A stretch of DNA of 34,492 nucleotides from a candidate division WOR-1 bacterium RIFOXYB2_FULL_42_35 (GCA_001771545.1 MEUC01000039.1:1-34492), one strand, 5' to 3'. Counted from the stretch's first letter, positions 9,005 through 17,442 are shown. Program-made: numbers and translations. Notes: generated from the sequence alone by a model not told the origin.

Positions 9005-9484
9005 ATGTTTGTTGTTGAATTCTTAAAGAGCCTGCCTAAAGAGCTGGCAATCTTCCTAGGAGCAGCTATTCCTGTTACAGAAGTTAGGGCCTCTGTACCA
9101 CTAGGAATTCTTTATTTTCATCTCAAACCGTTGACAGTAATTGTTTTAAGCGTAGCCGGAAGCCTTTTACCCGTGATTCCCCTACTCTGGTTCCTTAACA
9201 CTGCAACTCAACGCCTCAGAAAAATAGCCGCTTTTGATAAATTCTTTGAGTGGTTGTTTACTCGCACCAGAAGTAAAAGCAAGATCATCGAGGACTTTGA
9301 GTTGGTTGGACTTACACTATTTATAGGGATTCCGTTCCCTGGCACTGGTGTTTGGACCGGCACAATTGCTGCTTATTTATTGGGTTTACCAAAAATCCCC
9401 ACCATCCTCTGTGCCATGATCGGCTCAACCATCGCTTCAACAATAATGTGGTTGGTTAGCGTTGGGATTTTGAGGTTGTTTTAA
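9005..9484 (+). CDS. Small multi-drug export family membrane protein
   Basis: A 159-residue integral membrane protein resembling the COG2426 / Sm_multidrug_ex family. Typical features are the N-terminal AIFLGAAIPVTEVRASVPLGI, which carries the conserved Pro-Glu-Arg-Pro pattern of these proteins, a loop with basic residues (about 67-97), and GIPFPGTGVWTGTIAAYLLGL near 112-132. I count about four hydrophobic segments. The family name implies transport, but the substrate is not established. Translation is probably leaderless. The methyltransferase gene follows after 3 nt. Confidence 0.8.
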   Translation: MFVVEFLKSLPKELAIFLGAAIPVTEVRASVPLGILYFHLKPLTVIVLSVAGSLLPVIPLLWFLNTATQRLRKIAAFDKFFEWLFTRTRSKSKIIEDFELVGLTLFIGIPFPGTGVWTGTIAAYLLGLPKIPTILCAMIGSTIASTIMWLVSVGILRLF

Positions 9485-9487
9485 TTA

Positions 9488-10756
9488 ATGCCTCAAAGAT
9501 ACGAAATCAAAGGCTTTGATCAGAAAGGACGGGGATTAGGAACAGGCGCAGGAACAGGAGAGACTCTGAATATACCCTTTACCTACCCAGGCGACATTGT
9601 TGAGGCAGAATTGCTTAACAAACACAAGAAGACCGGCCGATTGATTAACATCCTTGAACCCTCCCCTGACCGTCAAACTCCACCCTGCCCCCACTTTGCC
9701 AAATGCGGTGGCTGCTCCTGGCATGGCTTAACATATGAGGCACAACTGAAACATAAAGCCGAGAGAGTCAGAAATCTTTTTGGCGAAGCTGGCCAGATCA
9801 TCCCCTCCCCCGATCTTTACCACTATCGCAACCGCATGGATTACGCCTTTGGACCAGATTATTCAATTGGGCTCAAAGACCGTAACAACTACATTGTTGA
9901 TATTGAAAAATGCTCCCTCATGTCCGAAGAAAGCGTCGCGATTATGGATCGTTTACGCTATTTTATTCGCTTTAAGAAGCTAGTTGCCCACAGAGAAGGG
10001 ATTATGCGGCACGTGATTATTCGTGAAGGAAAAAACATTAAGAACACTATTCTAAACATCTTAACTTCAGATAAAGATAGGTTCCCCTTAGAAGAGTTTT
10101 GGGAGAAAATGCAGGATTTGGTCCAGGGAGTTACCTGGGCAATCAATCTCTCTCCTGCTGACAGATCCTACGGGGACATTCAACAAACCTTTGGTCAGGA
10201 TTATTATATGGAATCGCTTCATGGGATAAAATTCAAAGTGCCGGTGCAATCATTTTTTCAAACTAACGTTAAACAAGCAGAGAAGTTGTTGGACATTGTT
10301 AAAGACTTTGCTGATCTACAAAGGGGGGAAACCCTCTTGGACTTATATTCTGGCACTGGCAGCATTGGCTTGTCCCTAGCTGATCGAGCCAAAGAAGTCG
10401 TGGGCGTGGAAGAAAACGAGCCAGCTACAGAACTATCAAAAGAAAATGCTAGGTTAAATGGCATCAACAATTTTTCAGCCTTAGCCGGTCGAGCAGAAAA
10501 GGTCATTGGCTCATTGGAAGGCAAGTTTGATACCATTATAATGGATCCGCCTAGGCCTGGAGTTCACAAAAATGTTTTAAGGAAGCTGGGGGAGACAAGG
10601 CCAGCTAAGATTGTTTATGTTTCTTGCAATCCCTTCACCCAAAAGTATGATGCGGAGAAATTAAAAGAGTTTGGTTATAAGATTGAGAGATGTCAGCCCT
10701 TAGACATGTTTCCGCATACTCCGCATATGGAAAATGTTATTTTGCTAACGCTGTAG
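9488..10756 (+). CDS. TrmA/RlmD-family RNA uracil-C5 methyltransferase
   Basis: A 422-aa protein with an N-terminal TRAM-like domain, a 4Fe-4S site (Cys67, Cys73, Cys76 and Cys142, spaced Cx5Cx2C...C) and a SAM-binding domain LLDLYSGTGSIGL (283-295). The DPPRPGVH motif (353-360) and SCNP motif place the catalytic nucleophile at Cys380; HMENV has general base Glu415. These are the marks of 5-methyluridine formation in 23S rRNA (RlmC/RlmD) or tRNA (TrmA); which target applies is not decidable here. Hexanucleotide repeats (9538-9561) encode the Gly/Thr-rich stretch at residues 18-25. Its end overlaps the convergent ybgC by 20 bp. Confidence 0.9.
   Translation: MPQRYEIKGFDQKGRGLGTGAGTGETLNIPFTYPGDIVEAELLNKHKKTGRLINILEPSPDRQTPPCPHFAKCGGCSWHGLTYEAQLKHKAERVRNLFGEAGQIIPSPDLYHYRNRMDYAFGPDYSIGLKDRNNYIVDIEKCSLMSEESVAIMDRLRYFIRFKKLVAHREGIMRHVIIREGKNIKNTILNILTSDKDRFPLEEFWEKMQDLVQGVTWAINLSPADRSYGDIQQTFGQDYYMESLHGIKFKVPVQSFFQTNVKQAEKLLDIVKDFADLQRGETLLDLYSGTGSIGLSLADRAKEVVGVEENEPATELSKENARLNGINNFSALAGRAEKVIGSLEGKFDTIIMDPPRPGVHKNVLRKLGETRPAKIVYVSCNPFTQKYDAEKLKEFGYKIERCQPLDMFPHTPHMENVILLTL
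9538..9561 (+). repeat. Hexanucleotide tract inside the methyltransferase gene
   Basis: Four units AGGAAC, AGGCGC, AGGAAC, AGGAGA, in frame, encoding a Gly-x-Gly-x run. It has the same AGG-start hexamer pattern as the ychF tract and the 22327-22356 tract. Confidence 0.5.
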
Positions 10757-11120
10757 GCAATCGCACTGGCCTAAAGTCTTTTGCGCTCAAAGAACAAGCG
10801 GTAATTTTAGCAGAAACCAAAACTTTTTCGTCTAGCAAAGCTTCTTGTTTGAAAACAATCCTGACTTTACCGGTTTCTATAATTTCCGTGGTAATGGTTA
10901 TTTTGTCTTCTAATTTTGCCGGGGCTAAGTAATCACATTCAACTTTATTGATCGCAAAAAGGATGTCGTTTTTCTCTTTCATCTCCGTAAGAGCAATTCC
11001 CCTTTGGCGCAGCAGTTCCATCCTGCCCCGCTCAAAAAAACCCAGGTAGTTGGCATAGTAGACTACCCCTTCTGCGTCCGTGTCTTGGTAGATTATGCGT
11101 TGGGTAAAGCTATGTTTCAT
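10737..11120 (-). CDS. ybgC: YbgC/FadM-type hotdog acyl-CoA thioesterase
   Basis: A single hotdog-fold domain of 127 aa. The motif QDTDAEGVVYYANYLGFFERGRMELL (about 10-35) carries the catalytic Asp and the Tyr/Asn pattern of the 4-hydroxybenzoyl-CoA thioesterase/YbgC family. Such enzymes hydrolyse acyl-CoA thioesters; the physiological substrate is unknown. I place the start at ATG 11120, which overlaps the aroA stop as ATGAAACATAG; an ATG at 11135 is also possible. It ends the tyrA-aroA operon, and its 3' end overlaps the convergent methyltransferase gene by 20 bp. Confidence 0.88.
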   Translation of the reverse strand: MKHSFTQRIIYQDTDAEGVVYYANYLGFFERGRMELLRQRGIALTEMKEKNDILFAINKVECDYLAPAKLEDKITITTEIIETGKVRIVFKQEALLDEKVLVSAKITACSLSAKDFRPVRLPTALAK

Positions 11121-12450
11121 TGAAATCTTTTTCATTGTTAAATTGATATTGTGGGTCAACAATGCAACAATTCCCCAACCTCTCCCCAAATCCCGGAAAC
11201 GATGTCTCAATACAATCCGTATCTTCAACAACAGTTTGTCCTTCAGCCACAAGCCCTGCAATTGCCATGGCCATGGCAATACGATGGTCGCCATAACTTT
11301 TAACAGTAGTCCCCTTTAACTTGGTTGGCCCCTCGATAATCATCCCATCATCCAACTCTTTTATGTTGGCTCCCAACTTTCTTAACTCGGAAGAAACTGT
11401 CGCAATTCGATCTGATTCTTTAACTCGAAGTTCTTTCGCTCCACGAATTTCGGTAACTCCCTCTGCCTGAGTAGCTGCCACTGCAATAATCGGAATCTCA
11501 TCAATGATCCGCGGAATAATTGCCCCTTCAATTTTAACGCCCTTTAGCTTAGAGGTCTTAATTAAAATGTTGGCCCTGGGCTCCTCAGACAAAATTGTCT
11601 CGTCTAAAACTTGAATATCCGCCCCCATTCTATGTAGGACATCAAGAATTCCAGTTCGAGTGGGGTTAACCCCAACATTGCGAATTAAAATTTCAGAATT
11701 GGGTACTATCAAGCCCTGAACGATGAAATAGGCTGCTGAGGAAATATCCCCGGGAACATGGATCTCGGCTCCAGAAAACTCTTTTTGCCCCAGGACCCAG
11801 GACTCAAGACCTACGACTTGTATGTTTGCCCCGAAATACGACAGCATTCGTTCTGTATGGTCACGAGCTTGGTTTTTCTCAATAACAGTGGTTTTGCCCT
11901 CAGCAAAAAGACCGGCCAAGAGGATAGCTGATTTAACTTGAGCAGAAGCAATTGGCAGTCCATATTTTATTGGTGAAAGTTTTCCCCCAATAATTTTAAG
12001 TGGGGCATAAACATTTTCTCCCCTTACTTGTCCAGAAATGCTTGCTCCCATCTCCCTTAAGGGCCCAACAACTCGCATCATCGGTCTTTTTTGAATTGAG
12101 GAATCACCATTTATCTGAGAAGTAAAATTTTGCCCGGCCAAAATCCCCAGCATCAACCTCATTGTCGTTCCAGAGTTGCCAACATCAAGAGCCTCTTTGG
12201 CTTCTTTCAACCCTTTCAACCCTTTTCCCTTAACAATAATTTGGTCGTTGCCAATTTGTACTTCGATCCCCATTTTTCGGAAACACTTGATTGTCGCCTG
12301 ACAATCAGCACCGGTAAGAAAACCGTTAATAACCGTATCTCCGTTAGCTAGCGCTCCAATCATCACAGCACGGTGAGAAATAGATTTATCGCCGGGAACA
12401 GAGATTTCTGTTTTAACTCCAGAAGTTGGGTTGACAATTAAATTAACCAT
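11110..12450 (-). CDS. aroA: 3-phosphoshikimate 1-carboxyvinyltransferase (EPSP synthase), class II-like
   Basis: AroA (446 aa) transfers enolpyruvate from PEP to shikimate-3-phosphate. Motifs are VPGDKSISHRAVMIGALA (19-36), LDVGNSGTTMRL, NGDSSIQKRPM, SAQVKSA, NPTRTG and KESDRI. The GNSGTT and RPM forms fit class II enzymes. The first 8 bases overlap tyrA, so translation is coupled. A heptanucleotide tract at 11791-11818 encodes a variable segment before the VPGDISSAA motif. Confidence 0.97.
   Translation of the reverse strand: MVNLIVNPTSGVKTEISVPGDKSISHRAVMIGALANGDTVINGFLTGADCQATIKCFRKMGIEVQIGNDQIIVKGKGLKGLKEAKEALDVGNSGTTMRLMLGILAGQNFTSQINGDSSIQKRPMMRVVGPLREMGASISGQVRGENVYAPLKIIGGKLSPIKYGLPIASAQVKSAILLAGLFAEGKTTVIEKNQARDHTERMLSYFGANIQVVGLESWVLGQKEFSGAEIHVPGDISSAAYFIVQGLIVPNSEILIRNVGVNPTRTGILDVLHRMGADIQVLDETILSEEPRANILIKTSKLKGVKIEGAIIPRIIDEIPIIAVAATQAEGVTEIRGAKELRVKESDRIATVSSELRKLGANIKELDDGMIIEGPTKLKGTTVKSYGDHRIAMAMAIAGLVAEGQTVVEDTDCIETSFPGFGERLGNCCIVDPQYQFNNEKDFNET
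11791..11818 (+). repeat. Heptanucleotide tract inside aroA
   Basis: Units CAGGACC, CAGGACT, CAAGACC, TACGACT on the plus strand, antisense to aroA. Thirteen bases are shared with 2351-2363. It encodes part of the loop VVGLESWVLGQ. Confidence 0.65.
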
Positions 12451-13303
12451 ATATCGAATCTCTTAAGCTTTTAGCCTTTTCTAATTCTGCTTTAATCCTC
12501 TCCGCGTTACCATCTTTAATAACTTTTTCTAGGTTTGAAAGTGACGCTTTAAACGCAACAATCATTTTAAGCACTGCAGCCTTGTTGGTCGTAAACATAT
12601 CCACTCCCAAGATTGGATCGCCTGAAGCAACGCGAGTAGTATCACGAAAGCCTGAAGCAGCGGTCTTTTTCATTTCTGCCTGTCCCTCTTTTGCTTCAGC
12701 AATAGTGTTGACTAACGCAGCAGCAACGGCTAAAGGCATATGACTGATCCCTGCTACAACTAAATCGTGTAATTTGGGTTCCATCTTCATAACTTTTCCT
12801 CCTAATAGGGCCACATATTCCGCAACTGTTTCTAAGGCATTTTTGTCAGTATTGTCTGTTGGGGTTAAAACCCAAGTCGCCCCTTTGAATAAATCAGCCT
12901 CCGCAGCTTCCAGTTTAACCTTTTCTTTGCCGGCCATCGGATGACCTCCAACAAAAAAACAACCTTTAGGTGTTAATTTTTCTGCTTGGGCAACAATCAA
13001 TCCTTTAGTGCTAGCCACATCAGTAACAATCGCGCCTTGTTTTAAGGCAGGCACAATAGTTTTTAGGGTCGGAATAATTAACGAAATTGGCGTACAAATA
13101 AAAACAAGATCAGCATCTTTAACTCCCAACTTAAGGTCTGTTGTCCCCTCGTCAATTGCCCCACGATCTATTGCGGCCTGAATAGTTTCTTCTCTGCGGG
13201 AAATACCAATGACCTGACACGTTAAACCTTCAACATTACACCTCTTCAGCCCCAACCCTATTGAGCCGCCAATTAGCCCCAGGCCAATGATTGCAATCCT
13301 CAT
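12443..13303 (-). CDS. tyrA: Prephenate/arogenate dehydrogenase
   Basis: A 286-aa NAD(P)-dependent enzyme converting prephenate (or arogenate) towards tyrosine. The Rossmann motif IIGLGLIGGSIGLGL lies at residues 5-19. FICTPISLI, VTDVASTKG, GGHPMAGKE and the helical-domain ISHMPLAVA motif are all in family order. It has no fused chorismate mutase or ACT domain. ATG 13303 gives the standard MRIAIIGLG start; a TTG six bases upstream is less likely. TAATAT ends 7 nt before this ATG and may be another near-leaderless promoter, though without the TG extension. First gene of tyrA-aroA-ybgC. Confidence 0.95.
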   Translation of the reverse strand: MRIAIIGLGLIGGSIGLGLKRCNVEGLTCQVIGISRREETIQAAIDRGAIDEGTTDLKLGVKDADLVFICTPISLIIPTLKTIVPALKQGAIVTDVASTKGLIVAQAEKLTPKGCFFVGGHPMAGKEKVKLEAAEADLFKGATWVLTPTDNTDKNALETVAEYVALLGGKVMKMEPKLHDLVVAGISHMPLAVAAALVNTIAEAKEGQAEMKKTAASGFRDTTRVASGDPILGVDMFTTNKAAVLKMIVAFKASLSNLEKVIKDGNAERIKAELEKAKSLRDSIYG

Positions 13304-13374
13304 AACCAATATATTAAGTTAAAAAAATCTTTACTTCAACTGAAATTTAGCAAATTAAGAACCGAAGAAAGATT

Positions 13375-14106
13375 ATGATGGACATTAAATTTCCCAAACA
13401 GGGTTTTGGTAGTCTTGGACCACACCGGCAATTAAAGCCGGTTGGAAACCGTTTACAAACCAGCTTGCCCAGAAGATCATCGGCAAGCACAGCAATTAAT
13501 CCACCACCAGACATTAGCCTTGCTCCCTTGGCTGCTCATGATAATATTGAAAACTTATGCCTCTTATTCATTGGTCAATTGCGGGCTAGGTTCCCTTTCC
13601 TGACAAGCCTTGGACCAACAGCCCTCGGATCTGGAGAAAAGTGCCGTATAATACATGTATACAGAAGGCTAACTAAACGGCTTGAGGTAATCAGATATTT
13701 TCAGACCCATGGTCGTTGCAGCTTAAAAAGCCGTCGCGGTCAGGCCCTCCGCGTCTTTAATCTTATATATAACAAATCTTCGGGCAGGCTTTTTAGTGGC
13801 CAACTAGAGCGCGCCTGGGCGGCCGCTGGCCTGGTCGCTGATGCCGGGTTAACAGCCAGCCTTAAAGATGAAATTACCGCGGAATTTGATTCGGTTATAA
13901 AATTAGAACTGGCACCAAAAAGAGAAAGATCGAAAGAGTCAACAGAAGAAAAAACAGCTCGTTTACGCCAGGAAGCAATTCAATATTTTATTGACAACCC
14001 GAGAGCACAAAAAAAAGACTTGCCAGGGCGTATTTGGAGGATTCTTTATCGTTTGAAATTATTTCCTGGCGGCATAGAAGAGGCTAAAGGATTAGCGTGC
14101 AAATAA
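13375..14106 (+). CDS. Hypothetical basic protein with disordered N-terminus
   Basis: A 243-aa protein of no family I recognise. Residues 1-50 are rich in Pro, Ser, Arg and Gly and look unstructured. The middle is strongly basic (KRLEVIRYFQ and SLKSRRGQALRVF, about residues 99-127). The C-terminal third is helical and charged, from about residue 175. It has no signal peptide. Nucleic-acid binding is possible from charge alone. The start (ATG 13375 or the adjacent ATG 13378) has only a weak purine stretch upstream. Its 3' end overlaps the convergent apgM by 15 bp. The style resembles the broken gene at 2311-3170, with a Ser/Arg/Gly-rich head and no homologue in memory. Confidence 0.6.
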   Translation: MMDIKFPKQGFGSLGPHRQLKPVGNRLQTSLPRRSSASTAINPPPDISLAPLAAHDNIENLCLLFIGQLRARFPFLTSLGPTALGSGEKCRIIHVYRRLTKRLEVIRYFQTHGRCSLKSRRGQALRVFNLIYNKSSGRLFSGQLERAWAAAGLVADAGLTASLKDEITAEFDSVIKLELAPKRERSKESTEEKTARLRQEAIQYFIDNPRAQKKDLPGRIWRILYRLKLFPGGIEEAKGLACK

Positions 14107-15264
14107 CAAACGATCCAACAAAGAATAGCCAGAAGCAATTTGAAGCTTTGACTTCCTTATCTCTTTCTCGTTGTATCCCTTGACTCGTGACTCATTGTTC
14201 GTTGTTCGTGACTCGTAAACCACAAAAGGGACAGCCTCCATCGTATGCGTCATGTGTTTGATGGGTGTGGGGTGGTCGGGCAGAACAAGAATCCTAGTTT
14301 CCGTTTTCAATTTTCTAATTCCCTCAAGAATCGTTCCCACAACTAACTTATCAAAATCCTCAATCGCTTTTATTTTATTTTTTACATCTCCCTCATGTCC
14401 CGCCTCATCTGGCGCTTCAACGTGAACAAAAACAATATCGTGTTTCTTTAAGGCACGTAAAGCATATTCTGCTTTTCCCTTGTAATTAGTATCCAAATAG
14501 CCCGTAGCGCCGGGAACATTAATGACCTCAAGTCCGAGAATTTTACCAATTCCCTTCAAAAGGTGAACTGCTGTAATAATTGCGCCGGTTTTACCAAACT
14601 TCTTTTTAAAAGCCGGCATATCCGGGGATCCGCCTGGACTCCAGGGCCAAATTATGGTCGCTTTAGTCTTTATTTCATGAAGCAGGACTTCGCTCTCATT
14701 CATTAGTTGAAGTAAAAGCTCAGAACCTTTGCCTTTCGGTAAATAATCATGAATCTTTTTTCCCGTAATATCATGCGGCGGCGTTGTTTTCATCGTGCTA
14801 CTGGCTATTGCGCTACTGACTACCAGGAGGTGACGGTAACTCAAACCCGGATAGAACTTAATCTGCTTTGATCCCAGCTTCTTATCCAACTCTCGCATAA
14901 TCTTACTGGCTTCTTTCGTGGAAATATGCCCAGCAGTAAAATCTTTCATCCTGCCATCTTTGACTGTCACAAGATTACAGCGAAAAGCAATTTCGTCTTT
15001 TTTTAATTTGACTCCTAAGCTTGCGGCCTCCAAAGGCCCGCGACCAGAATAGTATTTTTTAGGATCGTAACCAAGAATAGACATTGCTGCTACGTCGGAC
15101 CCAGGCTCTAAGCCCTTGGGAACATTGTTGACCCAACCACAGGTTCCGTTTTGAACTAAGAAATCCATGTTGGGGGTTTTGGCAACTTGAAGGGGGGTTT
15201 TGCCGCCTAGAGACCTAACGGGCTCATCGCTCATGCCATCGCCGATTAGAACCAGATACTTCAT
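14092..15264 (-). CDS. apgM: Cofactor-independent phosphoglycerate mutase, archaeal (ApgM) type
   Basis: A 390-aa alkaline-phosphatase-superfamily enzyme of the COG3635 type, interconverting 3- and 2-phosphoglycerate. Visible features are LIGDGMSDEP (6-15) at the metal site, GSDVAAMSILGYDP with the nucleophilic Ser, GRGPLEAASLGV, the HVEAPDEAGHEGD metal ligands and LPDHPTPIKHMTHT. Relatives in some bacteria act as homoserine kinases, so that activity is an alternative. It starts with ATGA overlapping the cvpA stop. Two heptanucleotide-type tracts (14181-14215 and 14794-14829) encode variable loops. Confidence 0.9.
   Translation of the reverse strand: MKYLVLIGDGMSDEPVRSLGGKTPLQVAKTPNMDFLVQNGTCGWVNNVPKGLEPGSDVAAMSILGYDPKKYYSGRGPLEAASLGVKLKKDEIAFRCNLVTVKDGRMKDFTAGHISTKEASKIMRELDKKLGSKQIKFYPGLSYRHLLVVSSAIASSTMKTTPPHDITGKKIHDYLPKGKGSELLLQLMNESEVLLHEIKTKATIIWPWSPGGSPDMPAFKKKFGKTGAIITAVHLLKGIGKILGLEVINVPGATGYLDTNYKGKAEYALRALKKHDIVFVHVEAPDEAGHEGDVKNKIKAIEDFDKLVVGTILEGIRKLKTETRILVLPDHPTPIKHMTHTMEAVPFVVYESRTTNNESRVKGYNEKEIRKSKLQIASGYSLLDRLLFAR
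14181..14215 (+). repeat. Heptanucleotide tract inside apgM (C-terminal loop)
   Basis: Five units on the plus strand: TGACTCG, TGACTCA, TTGTTCG, TTGTTCG, TGACTCG. On the coding strand they contain CACGAAC and ACGAGTC words also found in the miaA tract. It encodes YESRTTNNESRVK, a variable loop near the C-terminus. Confidence 0.75.
14794..14829 (+). repeat. Second, imperfect heptanucleotide tract inside apgM
   Basis: Units CGTGCTA, CTGGCTA, TTGCGCTA (8 nt), CTGACTA; the CTA word recurs at spacings of 7, 8 and 7. It encodes VVSSAIASSTM in the middle of the protein. Confidence 0.5.
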
Positions 15265-15683
15265 TTTTCGCCTAACTTGGGGAGCTCAGTACTTTTTAGT
15301 TTTATCATCAGATCGTGAAGCTTAACCTCAGGCAAGTTTTTGTCAGGCAATTGTTTCATTATTTCTTCTTCTGTCTGTGAGGGGGGCTTAGATATAACTC
15401 TTTCTTTCATAAACTTATCAATATTCGGGGCATTGTTTTCAACTAAAGGATAAATCCATTTAATTAAGACCACCGAAACCTTGGCAATATAAGAATCACG
15501 GTAGCCGTCCCGCACAGATTGGGAAACTGGAAAGAGTAGAATAACCTCAGTCATGATGCCAAAGAAAAATAAAAAGAGAAAAATAACAACTATGTTTATA
15601 ATTGTCCTGATTGGTCCACCAATATTTTTGATCAGATATAAAACCATCAGGACGCCAAGGGTTAAATCAACTGCGTTTATCAT
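15261..15683 (-). CDS. cvpA: CvpA-family membrane protein
   Basis: A 140-residue protein with at least two hydrophobic segments (about 5-22 and 25-52) and a later amphipathic stretch with the SYIAKVSVVLIKWIYPLV motif (about 64-81), followed by a hydrophilic charged tail. The pattern fits the CvpA/colicin V production family, whose molecular function is unclear. It follows purE after 2 bp with an AAGG-rich region as ribosome binding site, and its stop overlaps the apgM start. CvpA next to purine genes is a common arrangement. Confidence 0.7.
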   Translation of the reverse strand: MINAVDLTLGVLMVLYLIKNIGGPIRTIINIVVIFLFLFFFGIMTEVILLFPVSQSVRDGYRDSYIAKVSVVLIKWIYPLVENNAPNIDKFMKERVISKPPSQTEEEIMKQLPDKNLPEVKLHDLMIKLKSTELPKLGEK

Positions 15684-15685
15684 CC

Positions 15686-16135
15686 TTACCCTTCCTGAAG
15701 CTTCTTTTTGTACGCCTTAAGCTTTTCTTTTAACTCTGGATATTTTAAAGCCATGATCTGAACGGCTAAGATGGCTGCATTTTTGGCGCCATCAATTGCC
15801 ACTGTCGCAACCGGAACACCAGAGGGCATCTGGACAATAGCAAAAAGTGCATCATGGCCGGAAAGGGCTTTTGAATGAACAGGGATACCAATCACAGGCA
15901 GAATAGTTTGGGCAGCAACACAACCTGGTAACGCAGCTGCCATTCCAGCTGCAGCAATAATTACGTCATACTTTCCTTCAGCAGAAGAGGCATACTCTTC
16001 AACTTTTTTGGGAGTGCGGTGAGCTGAGGCAACAGTAATATCACTTTCAATTCCAAAATCTTTTAAAGTGGCTTGGGCCCTTTCAACCACAGGAAGATCA
16101 GATTTGCTGCCAGTAATAATTCCAACTTTGGGCAC
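15686..16135 (-). CDS. purE: N5-carboxyaminoimidazole ribonucleotide mutase
   Basis: PurE (149 aa) of de novo purine synthesis. The N-terminus has GITGSKSDLP, then SAHRTPKKVEEYA with the conserved catalytic His, and SGHDALFAIVQMPSGVPVATVAI with NAKNAAILA-type helices. The usual GGAAHLPG loop reads AGMAAALPG, a variant that I recall from archaeal-type class I enzymes. No purK is adjacent. The start is a GTG with AAGGAGG 5 nt upstream (16141-16147). It is second in the operon, 15 bp after the DRE-TIM synthase. Confidence 0.95.
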   Translation of the reverse strand: MPKVGIITGSKSDLPVVERAQATLKDFGIESDITVASAHRTPKKVEEYASSAEGKYDVIIAAAGMAAALPGCVAAQTILPVIGIPVHSKALSGHDALFAIVQMPSGVPVATVAIDGAKNAAILAVQIMALKYPELKEKLKAYKKKLQEG

Positions 16136-16150
16136 AACTTCCTCCTTAAA

Positions 16151-17401
16151 TTAAGGGGTAACAGTCATGATTAATCTAGCAATTTCTGGATACCTAGCCA
16201 CAAAATACAACTCATTTTCTGTTAAAGACTTCTGAGTGTGCACATTGGCATAGCGAGCTAGTTCTAAAATTTTTGCAGCTTCATTATCGTCCTTAAACTC
16301 AATGGCTAATTTACCATAAACATTTCTAAAGCCTTTAATCCCGCTATATTCTCCGACTGTGATCATGCGACCGGTTTCAACCACTTTAGTTTCGCCCAAA
16401 CCAAGTTCTTCGTAGTCATATAATTCATAGTTGCGACGATTTTTCAATGCGCCATCAGCATGGATCCCTGATTCATGAGCAAAAGCATTACTGCCAATCC
16501 CAACTTGGTTAAGGGGAATGGGAATATCAAAGGCATAAGAAGCATATTGGGCAAAAGTCCAAGCCTTTTTAAGATTGATCCCTTTAGGAAAGAGGTTTTC
16601 ATTTTTGAAACCACTAGAGTATTTCAAAGCCAGCAGAACAGACAACAAGTCAGCGTTACCAGCCCGTTCCCCTACTCCATTAATAGTCGTATTAATATAA
16701 GCGTCCTGACCAGCGTCAATAACGCCCTTCGCTCCAGCCACAGAACAAGCCACCCCCATTCCTAAATCATTATGGCAGTGCAACTCCCAGGCAATCTCTG
16801 TTTCCTGGGCCAATTGATTTAAGCGCTTATAAATATTCATTGGGTCTTCCGCTCCCAAGGTGTCGCAATATCTTATTCTGGTTGCCCCATGTTCTTTAGC
16901 AGCTTTGGCAAATTTAATTAAATAATCCATGTCTGAGCGGGAAGCATCTTCAGCATTAACCCCAATAGATTTGGCCCCTTTTTTATAAGCGGCGTCAACA
17001 GCTTCTGTCATCATATTAATGATATCGTCTTTGCTCTTCTTGTCGCCAAACTTGCCCTTTAGCATAATATCTGAAGTAGAAACTGATAAATTTAGATGTT
17101 TGATCTTTGGCACCATTTTAAAGGCTAAGTCAATATCTTTCGTCATCGCTCGGCACCAGCCCTCAAGGCGGATTGAACCTAATTCCTTGCCTGTGGCCTG
17201 AAGTTTAAGATTGGCATTTAAATAGTTTGTTTCGTGTTTAGTAAAAGGAAAGCCAAATTCGGACTGAAAAATGCCCATATCGTTGAGGTATAGGTTGATA
17301 ATTGTCTTTTCCAGCTTAGCTAAACCAATACGTGAAGTTTGTACTCCATCCCGGTTAGTTACGTCAATAATATAGATTTGTGGCTTCTTCTTTTTTACCA
17401 T
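16151..17401 (-). CDS. DRE-TIM acyltransferase, probable Re-type citrate synthase or homocitrate synthase
   Basis: A 416-aa enzyme of the LeuA/NifV/homocitrate synthase superfamily, condensing acetyl-CoA with a 2-keto acid. The N-terminal motif DVTNRDGVQTSR replaces the usual DTTLRDGEQ. Other motifs are QSEFGFPFTKHETNYLNANL, NAEDASRSDMDYL, RYCDTLGAEDP, ELHCHNDLGMGVA (metal His pair), GVGERAGNADL and HESGIHADG. The C-terminal LeuA regulatory domain is absent. The RDGVQTSR and EFGFP pattern is what I recall from Re-citrate synthases of anaerobes, so citrate formation is my first choice, homocitrate second, isopropylmalate least likely. The ATG has AAGGAG upstream and a clear promoter. Confidence 0.8.
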   Translation of the reverse strand: MVKKKKPQIYIIDVTNRDGVQTSRIGLAKLEKTIINLYLNDMGIFQSEFGFPFTKHETNYLNANLKLQATGKELGSIRLEGWCRAMTKDIDLAFKMVPKIKHLNLSVSTSDIMLKGKFGDKKSKDDIINMMTEAVDAAYKKGAKSIGVNAEDASRSDMDYLIKFAKAAKEHGATRIRYCDTLGAEDPMNIYKRLNQLAQETEIAWELHCHNDLGMGVACSVAGAKGVIDAGQDAYINTTINGVGERAGNADLLSVLLALKYSSGFKNENLFPKGINLKKAWTFAQYASYAFDIPIPLNQVGIGSNAFAHESGIHADGALKNRRNYELYDYEELGLGETKVVETGRMITVGEYSGIKGFRNVYGKLAIEFKDDNEAAKILELARYANVHTQKSLTENELYFVARYPEIARLIMTVTP

Positions 17402-17442
17402 ATTTGTCTCCTTAAAACGTACTTTATTTCCTCAACAATTCA

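Noticed and set aside
13424-13442. Perfect 6-bp hairpin ACCGGC/GCCGGT with 7-nt loop
   Set aside because: It lies inside the coding start of the unknown gene, has no T-run and no second copy seen.
13647-13652. TATAAT followed closely by ATG
   Set aside because: It is inside a gene, lacks the TG extension, and the ATG opens only a very short frame.
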